A stretch of DNA of 64,000 nucleotides. Origin: Promethearchaeia archaeon. Its GTDB lineage: Archaea > Asgardarchaeota > Lokiarchaeia > Sigyniarchaeales > SOKP01. The position numbers were made by a program, and so were the translations under genes. The stretch is from assembly GCA_029856145.1 (NCBI GenBank), contig JAHQWK010000025.1:30582-94581 (forward strand). Direction: 5' to 3'. Below are positions 44,661 to 52,284 of this stretch, in pieces; the stretch's first letter is position 1; each line of letters begins with the position of its first letter. The notes under the pieces are model-generated. The model made no database searches. It was not told the DNA's origin and saw only the letters and a program-made list of their open reading frames with translations.

Positions 44661-46583
44661 ATGAGTAAGACTAAAGAAATACCTATTCCTGATAAGATTT
44701 CGGGTTTTACGCAAGTTAGACTTGATGTAGATCTAACAGATGGAAAGATTAGTAAATCTACATTATCTAATGAGTTTTGCCGGGACTGGATTGGAGGTTA
44801 CGGATTCGCGAGTAAAATTCTATGGGATGAATGCCCAACGGGAGTTGATCCCCTAAGCCCAGAAAACGTGTTTGTATATGCACATGGCCCATTTCCAGCT
44901 ACTATATTACCAACAAGTTCTAAATATGGAGTATTTGCTAAATCTCCATTAACTGGTATGTTTGGCATGGCAATATCCTCTGGATCTGTTGGAGCTCAAG
45001 CTCGCCGCGCTGGTATCAATATGATTGTAATCAAAGGTAAAGCACCAGAACTTTCATACTTGGTTGTGGATGATGATGATTATTATGTCGTTCCATGCCC
45101 AGAACTTGCGGGAAAAGGTTGTTGGGAGACAGAAGAACACTTGAGAGAAGAATTTCAAGATCAGAGATTGGCAGTTATGGCAATTGGTCCTGCTGGAGAA
45201 CGAATGAGCAAAATGGCGTGCATAACCAATGATCGCAATAGACAAGCAGGAAGAACTGGGATGGGCGCAGTTATGGGGTCTAAAAATCTTAAAGCTGTAT
45301 GCTTTAGAGGTACTAAAGGCGTGAAAGTAGCATCCCCAGTTGAGTTTTATAAATTAGCTAAAAAATTAATTAAAGTTGCTAATGGCCCTGCTACAGCTAA
45401 ATATCGAGATTTAGGAACTCCTGCAGGCTTAACAAGCTATAACAAACTGGGAATGATGCCTACATTTAATCACCGCGAGGGAACTTGGGAAAAAATTGAT
45501 GATGGAACTTTTACGGGAGATACACTTAATAATGACTGGGTGGTAAAAAAGGTTGCATGTTCTCAATGTTCAATTGCGTGTGATCATATTGCTAAAGTAC
45601 CAAAGACACATCCTCATTGGCCTAACTTATATGCTAGTATAGATGTAGAGCTTTGTTATTCATTTGGAACAAATATGGGTACTTCTGATTGGCCAACGGT
45701 ATTTAAATGTGTTCAATTATGCGATGATTTAGGTATTGACGCAATCTCAGGCGGGGTAACGGCCTCAATGGCGGCAGAATTGTTTGATCTAGGGCTTATA
45801 ACTAAAAAGGATTTAGGCTATGAATTACCATTCGGTTCAACGGTCAATTTAGTGAAATTCACAGAAGAAATGTGTCTTGGAAAAGGATTTGCAGGTGAAA
45901 TCTTTGGAGATGGTTGTAAACAAGCAGGAATTCGATTAGAAGAAAAAGGAATAAAAAACGCAGGCTATTACGGAATGCACATAAAAGGCTTAGAAATGCC
46001 CGCTTTTGACCTTCATGGTATGACGTCCTTTGCGGTTGGAGAAAGTGTTTCAATTAGAGGGGCATGCCATTTAAGAAATGGAGCCTATGGACTCGATGCT
46101 AAAGGAAAGTTCGACAGGTTCGGATACGATAAAGGTCTCGAACGTGGTAATTCAATAGTGGCAGTTGAAGATGTTTATGGCATAATTGATTCTTATATAA
46201 TATGTAAATTCACTCGTGGAATTTACGAAAATGATGCCGAAATGGCAAAAGTGTTTGAGCTTGTAACTGGTATTCCACACACAGAAAAATCATTGCTGAC
46301 AAGAGGAGCTGCAATAGTTACGCTTTCTAAATGTTTCAACATTCGAGAAGGATGGATAAGAGATCATGATCACCCTCCTGAGAGGTTCTTTAAGGAATCA
46401 CACACAAAAGGACCAGCTAAAGGAGTTACTTTAAAGGAAGATGGATATCAAACGTTATTAAGTGGTTATTATGAAGCTAGAGGTTGGGACACCAAAACAG
46501 GAATTCCAACTGATGAAACATTAAAGTCTCTTGGATTAGATTTTGTAATTGGTAAATTACAGCCTGCTGGAGGTAAGAAATAA
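44661..46583 (+). CDS. aor: Aldehyde ferredoxin oxidoreductase, second copy
   Basis: 640 residues from the ATG at 44661 (a GTG three codons earlier is possible). Cluster ligands C300, C303 and C307 in CSQCSIAC, pterin-binding RTGMGAVMGSKNLKAV, AYAHGP-type strand (FVYAHGPFPATILPTSSKYG) and a distal Cys in LSKCFNIREGW. It is only distantly similar to the other AOR in the window. It directly abuts a four-cluster ferredoxin-like gene, the pattern of WOR-type or AOR-associated electron-transfer pairs. The aldehyde substrate is not predictable. Confidence 0.93.
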   Translation: MSKTKEIPIPDKISGFTQVRLDVDLTDGKISKSTLSNEFCRDWIGGYGFASKILWDECPTGVDPLSPENVFVYAHGPFPATILPTSSKYGVFAKSPLTGMFGMAISSGSVGAQARRAGINMIVIKGKAPELSYLVVDDDDYYVVPCPELAGKGCWETEEHLREEFQDQRLAVMAIGPAGERMSKMACITNDRNRQAGRTGMGAVMGSKNLKAVCFRGTKGVKVASPVEFYKLAKKLIKVANGPATAKYRDLGTPAGLTSYNKLGMMPTFNHREGTWEKIDDGTFTGDTLNNDWVVKKVACSQCSIACDHIAKVPKTHPHWPNLYASIDVELCYSFGTNMGTSDWPTVFKCVQLCDDLGIDAISGGVTASMAAELFDLGLITKKDLGYELPFGSTVNLVKFTEEMCLGKGFAGEIFGDGCKQAGIRLEEKGIKNAGYYGMHIKGLEMPAFDLHGMTSFAVGESVSIRGACHLRNGAYGLDAKGKFDRFGYDKGLERGNSIVAVEDVYGIIDSYIICKFTRGIYENDAEMAKVFELVTGIPHTEKSLLTRGAAIVTLSKCFNIREGWIRDHDHPPERFFKESHTKGPAKGVTLKEDGYQTLLSGYYEARGWDTKTGIPTDETLKSLGLDFVIGKLQPAGGKK

Positions 46584-47138
46584 ATGTCAAAAAGCATTAA
46601 AAAGAGAGGCGGAGTAGTTCACCAATTTATAATTGTTGACCCAAATTTATGCACGGGCTGTGAGACATGTGAATCTATTTGTTCTTTCGTCCATGACGGC
46701 GAATTCAACCCAATAAACACACGGATCCACAGAGTACGTATTGAACCAATTTTAAATGTCGCATTAGCATGTCAAAAATGTGATGATGCTCCATGTGTAC
46801 GCAGTTGTCCTGAAAAAGCTTTAGAGCAGGATAAAGAAACTGGCTCGATTATTGTCGATGATGACAAATGTAATGGTTGCGCCTTCTGTATTCGTGCATG
46901 CGATTTTGGAGTTCTCAGTTTACATATCCAGACTCAGAAAGCTCTCATCTGCGATTTATGCGAGACTATGAAGGAAGATTATATTGATCCTGAGAGAGGA
47001 GAAAGATATCCAGCTTGCATTGATGTCTGTCCAAAAGAAGCTATCTCATTAAAAGATGTAGAACAAATTGGTGAAGAAAAACGGATTGATGCGGTAAAAC
47101 GCCTTTTTGGCGAAATCCTAAAAGAAACTGAAGCTTAA
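46584..47138 (+). CDS. Ferredoxin-like protein with four [4Fe-4S] motifs (AOR partner)
   Basis: 184 residues with Cys groups CTGCETCESIC, CQKCDDAPCVRSC, CNGCAFCIRAC, and CDLC...ACIDVC, the HycB/DmsB/AOR-associated layout. The start codon follows the AOR stop without a gap, so it is translationally coupled and surely part of the same complex, accepting electrons from the tungsten enzyme. Cytosolic, no Tat signal. Followed by a short convergent ORF. Confidence 0.92.
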   Translation: MSKSIKKRGGVVHQFIIVDPNLCTGCETCESICSFVHDGEFNPINTRIHRVRIEPILNVALACQKCDDAPCVRSCPEKALEQDKETGSIIVDDDKCNGCAFCIRACDFGVLSLHIQTQKALICDLCETMKEDYIDPERGERYPACIDVCPKEAISLKDVEQIGEEKRIDAVKRLFGEILKETEA

Positions 47139-47155
47139 ATCTAAATTTTTATTAT

Positions 47156-47350
47156 TTATATTTTTTTCTTAATCTTAATGTTTATTAAAATAAGGTAAAT
47201 TTGGGTTATTTTATTTATATCCCTATTTACAAGTTTCCCGATAATTGCGTCAATAACAATTAAGCCAGCACTAATGAATGGTACGATAATTCCTAATTGA
47301 ACGCCATATATTACCCAAAAAAGCCAATAATATTTTTTAATTTCACTCAA
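47156..47350 (-). CDS. Small two-helix membrane protein
   Basis: 64 residues: helix WLFWVIYGVQLGIIVPFISA, helix region GLIVIDAIIGKL, then LVNRDINKITQIYLILIN and a Lys-rich end. ATG start, no family recognised. Convergent with the ferredoxin gene, 17 bp apart. Hydrophobic pattern supports a real small membrane protein, but chance ORFs of this size occur in AT-rich DNA. Confidence 0.4.
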   Translation of the reverse strand: MSEIKKYYWLFWVIYGVQLGIIVPFISAGLIVIDAIIGKLVNRDINKITQIYLILINIKIKKKI

Positions 47351-47515
47351 AATGATTTATCTTCATTTTTTTACTAATGGTTTTCAAATCATCTATTAAT
47401 ATTTCATTTTCGCTTTAAAATTTATAAAAAAAATTCAGATCTTAATTAAAATGATATGAAATTTCATAATAATTGAGTTTTAATAATATAGACTATTTAC
47501 AATCACATAATACAT

Positions 47516-47543
47516 TTCTCAGAAATGTTCTAAGAACTGAGAG
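47516..47543 (+). promoter_or_regulatory. 5' leader hairpin upstream of hdrA
   Basis: Arms TCTCA (47517-47521) with TGAGA (47538-47542), and inner arms GTTCT (47527-47531) with AGAAC (47533-47537), separated on one side only by an asymmetric GAAAT bulge (47522-47526). It lies about 57 bases before the hdrA start, upstream of an AGGAGGT (47569-47575). The one-sided GAA-type bulge recalls methanogen SECIS elements, some of which are in the 5' leader, but the match is loose. Confidence 0.35.
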
Positions 47544-47599
47544 CAAGTATGGTTAATCTTTAATAATTAGGAGGTTAAGATTAACAAAGGTGAATAAGA

Positions 47600-49576
47600 T
47601 TGTCTGAAAAACAGACCAAAGAAAATAATAACGAAGATCAACCAAGAATAGGTGTGTTTGTGTGTCACTGAGGTATCAATATTGCGGGGATCTTAGACAT
47701 TCCAAGGATAGTCGAAGAAATAGGTAAATTAGATAATGTTTGGGCTTATCCATATCTATCATTATGTACTGAAGGCGGATCTACAGAAATCAAGGAGAAG
47801 CATGAAGAATTTAAATTTGATAGGGTTTTAGTTGCCGCATGTACTCCAAAAACTCATCAACCTGTGTTCCATGCAATATTATCAGAGATGGGATTACCAC
47901 CAAGATATTTGGAGTTTGTAAACATTCGAGAGCATTGTTCTTTTGTACACCAAGCTCCAGAAGTACGTGAAAAAGCTAATCTAAAAGCTATTGAATTAAT
48001 CAAAGCAGGGATCGCCAGATCGAAATTATTAGAGGATGTTCCTACTAAAACTGTTCCGGTAGAACCAGCTGCTTTAGTGGTAGGTGGAGGAATTGCAGGA
48101 TTATCTGCTGCCATCGATTTAGGAGATGGAGGATATAAAGTATATTTAGTTGAAAAGAATACGACTATTGGTGGACGCATGTCTCAACTTGATAGAACCT
48201 TCCCTACAGATGATTGTTCTATATGAATCTTGGGACCAAAAATGCTTGAAGCAAATCGCCATCCAAATATAGAAATATTGTCTTACAGTGAAGTCTCGGA
48301 AATTGATGGTTTTATTGGCAACTTTGAAGTTAAAGTTAAAAGAAAAGCTCGATTTGTAGATGAAACGAAATGTACCGGATGCGGTACTTGTACTGATGTA
48401 TGTCCTGTATATACCAGCAATTATTTTGATGAACATTTATCTGCAAGAAAAGTTATTGATATTGCTTTTGCTCAAGCAGTACCAGCAATATCACAACTTG
48501 AAAGGGATGTATGCATTGAATGTTTTGCATGTGTTGACGCATGTGACCAATCAGCTATAGATTTCAGTCAGCAGGATGAAATTGTAGAACTTAAAGTTGG
48601 TACGATAATAGTCGCTACTGGTTGGGACCTTTACCAAGGTGATGACTATGGATATGGTATTTATGACAATGTAATCAACCAAATACAACTAGAGAGAATA
48701 ATAGCACCAAATGGGCCAACCTATGGACACTTAAAGCGACCATCTGATGGCAAACGTCCAACCAAGATATTGTTCATTAACTGCGTTGGATCTAGAGATG
48801 TAAATAAGAATGCTCATTGCAGTGTTATCTGTTGTAATCTTTCTCTTAAAAATTCTAAATTAATTAAAGCAGAGTACCCTGATTCTCAAATCGTTTGTTG
48901 TTATATAGATATGCGATGTGCTGGGAAAGATTATGAAGAATATTACAGAAGAACTCGAGATGCTGGAATAATATTTGTCAAGGGATTGGTTGGTAAGATC
49001 GAAGAAGATCCTTTAACTAAGAACCTTAAAGCACAGTTTGAACCAGTTGGAACTAATTCTGTTGTTACAATGGAAGCTCATATGGTTGTATTATCATCTG
49101 CTTCACTTCCATCTCAAGGTACAGTAGAAATTGCTAAAGTACTGAAAATGGAAAAAAGTCCTGATGGTTTCTTAAAAGAATATCATCCTCGGCTTGATCC
49201 AATTAGTACAAAAGTACCTGGTATATATATCTGTGGCTCTGCTCAAGGTCAGAAGGAGATTGATAAAACAGTAAGTCAAGCTCGAGGAGCTGCATCAGTA
49301 GCAAGTATTCCAATGGGTAAAGGAGAATATACTATGGAATTAATTCGAGCGACTCCATCAGATGAACGTTGCGCTAAATGTTATAAGTGTATTGAAGCTT
49401 GCCCATATACTGCGATTTCAGTAAATGAGAATGGTAACCTTGTTGTTGACTTAATAAATTGTCGAGGTTGCGGAACATGTGCGTCTTTATGTCCATCTAA
49501 AGCTATTGAATTAACTTACTTTAGAGATGATCAATATATGGCGTTAGTAGATGAATTATTACCAATAGTGGAGTAA
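47600..49576 (+). CDS. hdrA: Heterodisulfide reductase subunit A, selenoprotein (two in-frame TGA)
   Basis: A 658-residue FAD/Fe-S protein, the electron-bifurcating core of Hdr complexes. Reading through TGA at 47669 and 48224 gives one continuous HdrA. Sec24 falls in VCHUG-IN (family CHCG), Sec209 in DDCSIUILGPKM (family DCxxCxLxPKM); both are Cys in other HdrA. FAD motif GGGIAG is at 162-167; four [4Fe-4S] motifs follow (CTGCGTC, CIECFAC, CAKCYKC, CRGCGTC). Start is TTG at 47600 with AAAGGTGA six bases before. Downstream mvhD has two more TGA. Standard gene calling splits this gene in three. Sec rather than a stop is strongly supported by the family alignment and frame. Confidence 0.93.
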
Positions 49577-49589
49577 AGAGGTAATGAAA

Positions 49590-50048
49590 ATGGCAGAAGA
49601 TAATGATATTAAAATTATAGTTTATGCTTGCTGGAAATGAGGGTATGGTAGTGCCGACATGGCAGGTACTATTCGAGCACAATATCCGGATTCCATCAGA
49701 AATGTTTTAGTACCTTGTGCTGGACGCGTTGGACCTGATTTAGTAATGCGAGCATTTGGAAGAGGCGCAGATGGTGTAGTCATTAACGCTTGATACCCTG
49801 GAGAATGTGATTATGAAACAGGAATTTATCACGCATATCGACAAGTCGAATATATTAAAGAAATTCTAAAAGTCGTTGGATTAAGTCCTGATAGAATTAA
49901 AATAATCTATTGTACTGCAGCTGAAGGTCAGAAATTTCAAATTGAAGCTATAGAAATCGATAAAACAATCCGTAAATTAGGACCAAGTCCTCTACGTACA
50001 AAAGGCACACCTAAAAAAGGAAAAGCTAAAGCAAAAGCTAAGGCTTAA
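49590..50048 (+). CDS. mvhD: F420-non-reducing hydrogenase iron-sulfur subunit D, selenoprotein (two in-frame TGA)
   Basis: 152 residues, a [2Fe-2S] protein that passes electrons to HdrA. TGA at 49638-49640 gives Sec17 in ACWKUGYGSADMAGT (family CCNWCSYxGADxAG), TGA at 49791-49793 gives Sec68 in INAUYPGECDY (family GCHPGDCHY). The rest matches MvhD/VhuD: PCAGRVGPDLVMRAFGRGADG, ending LGPSPLRTKG and a Lys/Ala-rich tail. The ATG at 49590 is chosen over 49584, because AGAGGT at 49577-49582 then lies seven bases away. Gap of 13 bases after hdrA shows one message. Split in pieces under the standard code. Confidence 0.92.
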
Positions 50049-50057
50049 TAAATTTAA

Positions 50058-50128
50058 TGTGTTTACTGATGAGACTGAGTTAAAAAAACGAGAACTCAGT
50101 TGAAGAAATGGTTGCACCATATAACACA
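50058..50128 (+). ncRNA. SECIS-like element in the 3' UTR of hdrA-mvhD
   Basis: Nine bases after the mvhD stop. A perfect 8-bp helix pairs ACTGAGTT (50074-50081) with AACTCAGT (50093-50100), extended by a G50073-U50101 wobble. Directly below it are UGA at 50070-50072 and UGA at 50101-50103, so G50071-A50103 and A50072-G50102 can form tandem sheared G.A pairs, the core of eukaryotic-type SECIS. The apical loop (50082-50092) begins with seven A residues, like the conserved AA of eukaryotic SECIS. Outer stem TGTGTT 50058-50063 with AACACA 50123-50128; a small hairpin ATGGT-TGC-ACCAT (50108-50120) is inserted on the 3' side. No other Sec signal of this quality is seen, so it probably serves all four TGA codons. 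Confidence 0.8.
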
Positions 50129-50235
50129 TAAAAATGGTTTGATAAAATTTAATAAAAATATTTAAAATTTATTCCAAAAATTTGGGAAATTTAAGAAAAA
50201 AGAATAGTATAGTATATAGATAGAGTTGGAATTGC

Positions 50236-51375
50236 ATGGAAGCAATGGCAGAATATTTGATAAAGATTGAAGATTTTTCCAAAATCTTAGCAACTTTATT
50301 AAAAGAAAAAGCTGTAGATAAAATTATTGGCGCTCAATTGAGGGTCGATAAAAAATCCGGGAATATAGATAGATTCACGGTTCAACCAAAATTAGTAGAA
50401 AAAGAGACAGATGTGAAGGATTTTCCATTAACTCCTTTAATTGCATTTGGATATGCAAGAACAGATTCTGCTTCAAAATATCTGCATAAATCTGTTGCTG
50501 GTGCGATGAATGAAAAAGTAGGGTTAATTGCTCGTCCTTGTGATACAAGGGCACTAATAGAACTTGCAAAGATCAAGCAAGTAAATCTTGATAATCTCTT
50601 TATAATTGGTATTGAAGATAGAGGAATGCTTCCCAAAGCAGGACGAGAAATGAGAGCAATTAAGGATGTTGATGCTACTAAAATTATCAAAGAAAAAGTA
50701 GGAGATAAAGGACTTATTGTTATGATGGAAGATGGAAGCACAAAAGAACTTAATCTTACTGTTGCTGAAAATTGTTTAAGATGCTATCGTAAAATTCCCG
50801 TTATCGCGGATTTAACTGTTAGTGATCTTGGTATTCCAGTTGATTCAGATGAGATAATCCTAAAGGTATATTCAGATAAAGGAAGTGATATTTTAGATAA
50901 ATCAGGAGTTAAAACAAAAGCACTTCCAGATAAAGAGAAAAAGGCTCATTCAGATAAATTTAATGAAATAATCGAAAAAGCAAAAGAAAAACGAGCAAAA
51001 GATTTAGAAGAATGGGATAAAATTTCACAAGAAGAAAAAATTACTGAATTACTTAAGTGTACCGCATGTGGAATATGCATCCGTGGATGTCCTGTTTGTT
51101 ATTGTATAGATTGTATTCTCACGAAAAAGAAGAAAGAGAAGAAAATTGATAATGTGACTTACCAATTAACCCGAATAGCTCATGATGCTGATAGATGCGT
51201 GGAATGCGGTAATTGTGATAATAATTGTCCTCAAAATTTACCGTTGTCATTATACTTCCAATCTTTGAATGAGACCTTTAAAGAAAAATTTCACTATGAA
51301 GCAGGCATATCTCTTGATGATATTCCATTTCGATCTGGAAAAGCAATTTCCCAGATGGAATTAGAAAAAACCTAA
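50236..51375 (+). CDS. FrhB/FdhB-like flavin/Fe-S subunit
   Basis: 379 residues of the coenzyme-F420 hydrogenase/formate dehydrogenase beta family. LIARPCDTRALIELAKI (97-113) is the N-domain signature. Fe-S ligands: C275, C278, C281, C285; C288, C290, C293; and C321, C324, C327, C331. It normally carries FAD and exchanges electrons with F420 or NAD(P)H and with HdrA-MvhD, so it may be the third subunit of this complex. A TATA-like AGTATATAGA about 20 bases before the start suggests its own promoter, after the SECIS. Two in-frame ATGs (50236 and 50245) are possible starts. Confidence 0.85.
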   Translation: MEAMAEYLIKIEDFSKILATLLKEKAVDKIIGAQLRVDKKSGNIDRFTVQPKLVEKETDVKDFPLTPLIAFGYARTDSASKYLHKSVAGAMNEKVGLIARPCDTRALIELAKIKQVNLDNLFIIGIEDRGMLPKAGREMRAIKDVDATKIIKEKVGDKGLIVMMEDGSTKELNLTVAENCLRCYRKIPVIADLTVSDLGIPVDSDEIILKVYSDKGSDILDKSGVKTKALPDKEKKAHSDKFNEIIEKAKEKRAKDLEEWDKISQEEKITELLKCTACGICIRGCPVCYCIDCILTKKKKEKKIDNVTYQLTRIAHDADRCVECGNCDNNCPQNLPLSLYFQSLNETFKEKFHYEAGISLDDIPFRSGKAISQMELEKT

Positions 51376-51442
51376 ACCTAATTTTTTTAAATTCTTTATT
51401 TTATTATTAATTTTGATTCGTAACGCTAATAAAAGTATTAAT

Positions 51443-51490
51443 TTTTGAAAAAAAATTTAGATTTTTCTTTAAGATAGAGTTAAATCAAAT
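51443..51490. repeat. Direct repeat copy 1 (leader of small membrane ORF)
   Basis: About 48 bases whose core AAAAAAATTTAGATTT then TAGAGTTAAATCAA matches copy 2 at 51842-51890, roughly 400 bases away, with few changes. It lies upstream of the 56-residue ORF. Possibly a duplicated promoter/leader segment. Confidence 0.5.
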
Positions 51491-51567
51491 AATAAATTCA
51501 TAAATAAATTTTAAATATCTCTCTATCTTATAATATCAAGTCGAAAGCCCAAATTTAGAGTACTATC

Positions 51568-51738
51568 ATGAATGATGAAAATACCCAAAATGAATTAAAA
51601 GAAATTGTAAAAAAACTTGACAGAATCAGAAAGCTTAATGATGATATCCGATTTATACTCATAATAATAGCTATTATTTTAAGTATTTTCGTTTTTATGA
51701 GTTTTATATATTTCTCAGGTCATTTTCCACCACTATAA
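51568..51738 (+). CDS. Single-helix small membrane protein (56 aa)
   Basis: ATG at 51568. A charged, coiled N-terminal part (NELKEIVKKLDRIRKLND) followed by one hydrophobic helix (FILIIIAIILSIFVFMSFIY) and a short tail SGHFPPL. Amphipathic helix plus TM anchor is typical of small Asgard membrane proteins but no family is recognised. No clear ribosome site; preceded by a direct repeat. Confidence 0.5.
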   Translation: MNDENTQNELKEIVKKLDRIRKLNDDIRFILIIIAIILSIFVFMSFIYFSGHFPPL

Positions 51739-51841
51739 CGATTAGGATTTATGAAATTGAACATAAATTGAACTAAAAATTAAAGAGATTCAAGTTCCGC
51801 TTTTGATTCTATCAATCTAAAATTGAAATAGATATATACTC

Positions 51842-51890
51842 ATTTTGGAAAAAAATTTAGATTTATACTTTAGAGAGAGTTAAATCAATT
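51842..51890. repeat. Direct repeat copy 2
   Basis: Second copy of the repeat at 51443-51490. No full-length ORF follows it on the plus strand, though AAAGCCC and a few further short matches (51928 region versus 51545 region) suggest that more of the leader was duplicated and the gene after it was lost. Confidence 0.45.
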
Positions 51891-52006
51891 TTCAATTTTA
51901 ATTACATCATTTCCTTTAAGTGATAAAGCCCTCAAAATTCTGGGTGAACATTTAAAGTATCTCCTTTTTAAAAAAAAAAGAAAAAAAATTATTGCTGTAT
52001 CATTTA

Positions 52007-52135
52007 CTATTGCAACATTCCTAATCCATTTATTATATAATATATTCCAATTACAATTGCCACAATAGCGACAATTGCCCCTATGATTCTAATAGCTTTA
52101 CTTTTAGATTTCGGTTCTTTTTCCTCTTCAGACAT
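52007..52135 (-). CDS. Single-helix small membrane protein (42 aa)
   Basis: ATG at 52135 on the minus strand. Starts with a charged segment (MSEEEKEPKSKSKAIR) followed by one hydrophobic helix (IIGAIVAIVAIVIGIYYI) and NGLGMLQ. The acidic/basic head and clean helix favour a genuine small protein. No family recognised. The rest of 51376-52284 holds the other small ORF, the two repeats and AT-rich DNA only. Confidence 0.45.
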   Translation of the reverse strand: MSEEEKEPKSKSKAIRIIGAIVAIVAIVIGIYYIINGLGMLQ

Positions 52136-52284
52136 TTTTACTTCACATTTTTATTTATTAATTGAAACTTTTAATTATTGGATAGACGAACTTAAAATTT
52201 GGTTTAAATGATTTACTCATAAGATATTTATTCATATAAAATTTGAGGATAGATTTTCATTTTCATTTATTTCGTTTAAAAATC

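Noticed and set aside
47590..47607. A five-codon leader peptide (GTG AAT AAG ATT GTC TGA) overlapping the hdrA start
   Set aside because: The AGGAGGT site upstream is about 14 bases away, too far, and nothing else supports translation of it.
47864..49576. HdrA as two separate genes or as a pseudogene with stop codons
   Set aside because: The frame is unbroken apart from TGA, both TGA fall on conserved Cys, the sequence between them is well conserved, and a SECIS-like element lies downstream; selenocysteine explains all of this better.
49638..49793. TGA read as Trp or as another recoding, or TAG pyrrolysine
   Set aside because: Other genes in the window use TGG for Trp and end at TGA normally; TGA sits only at Cys positions; no in-frame TAG is read through.
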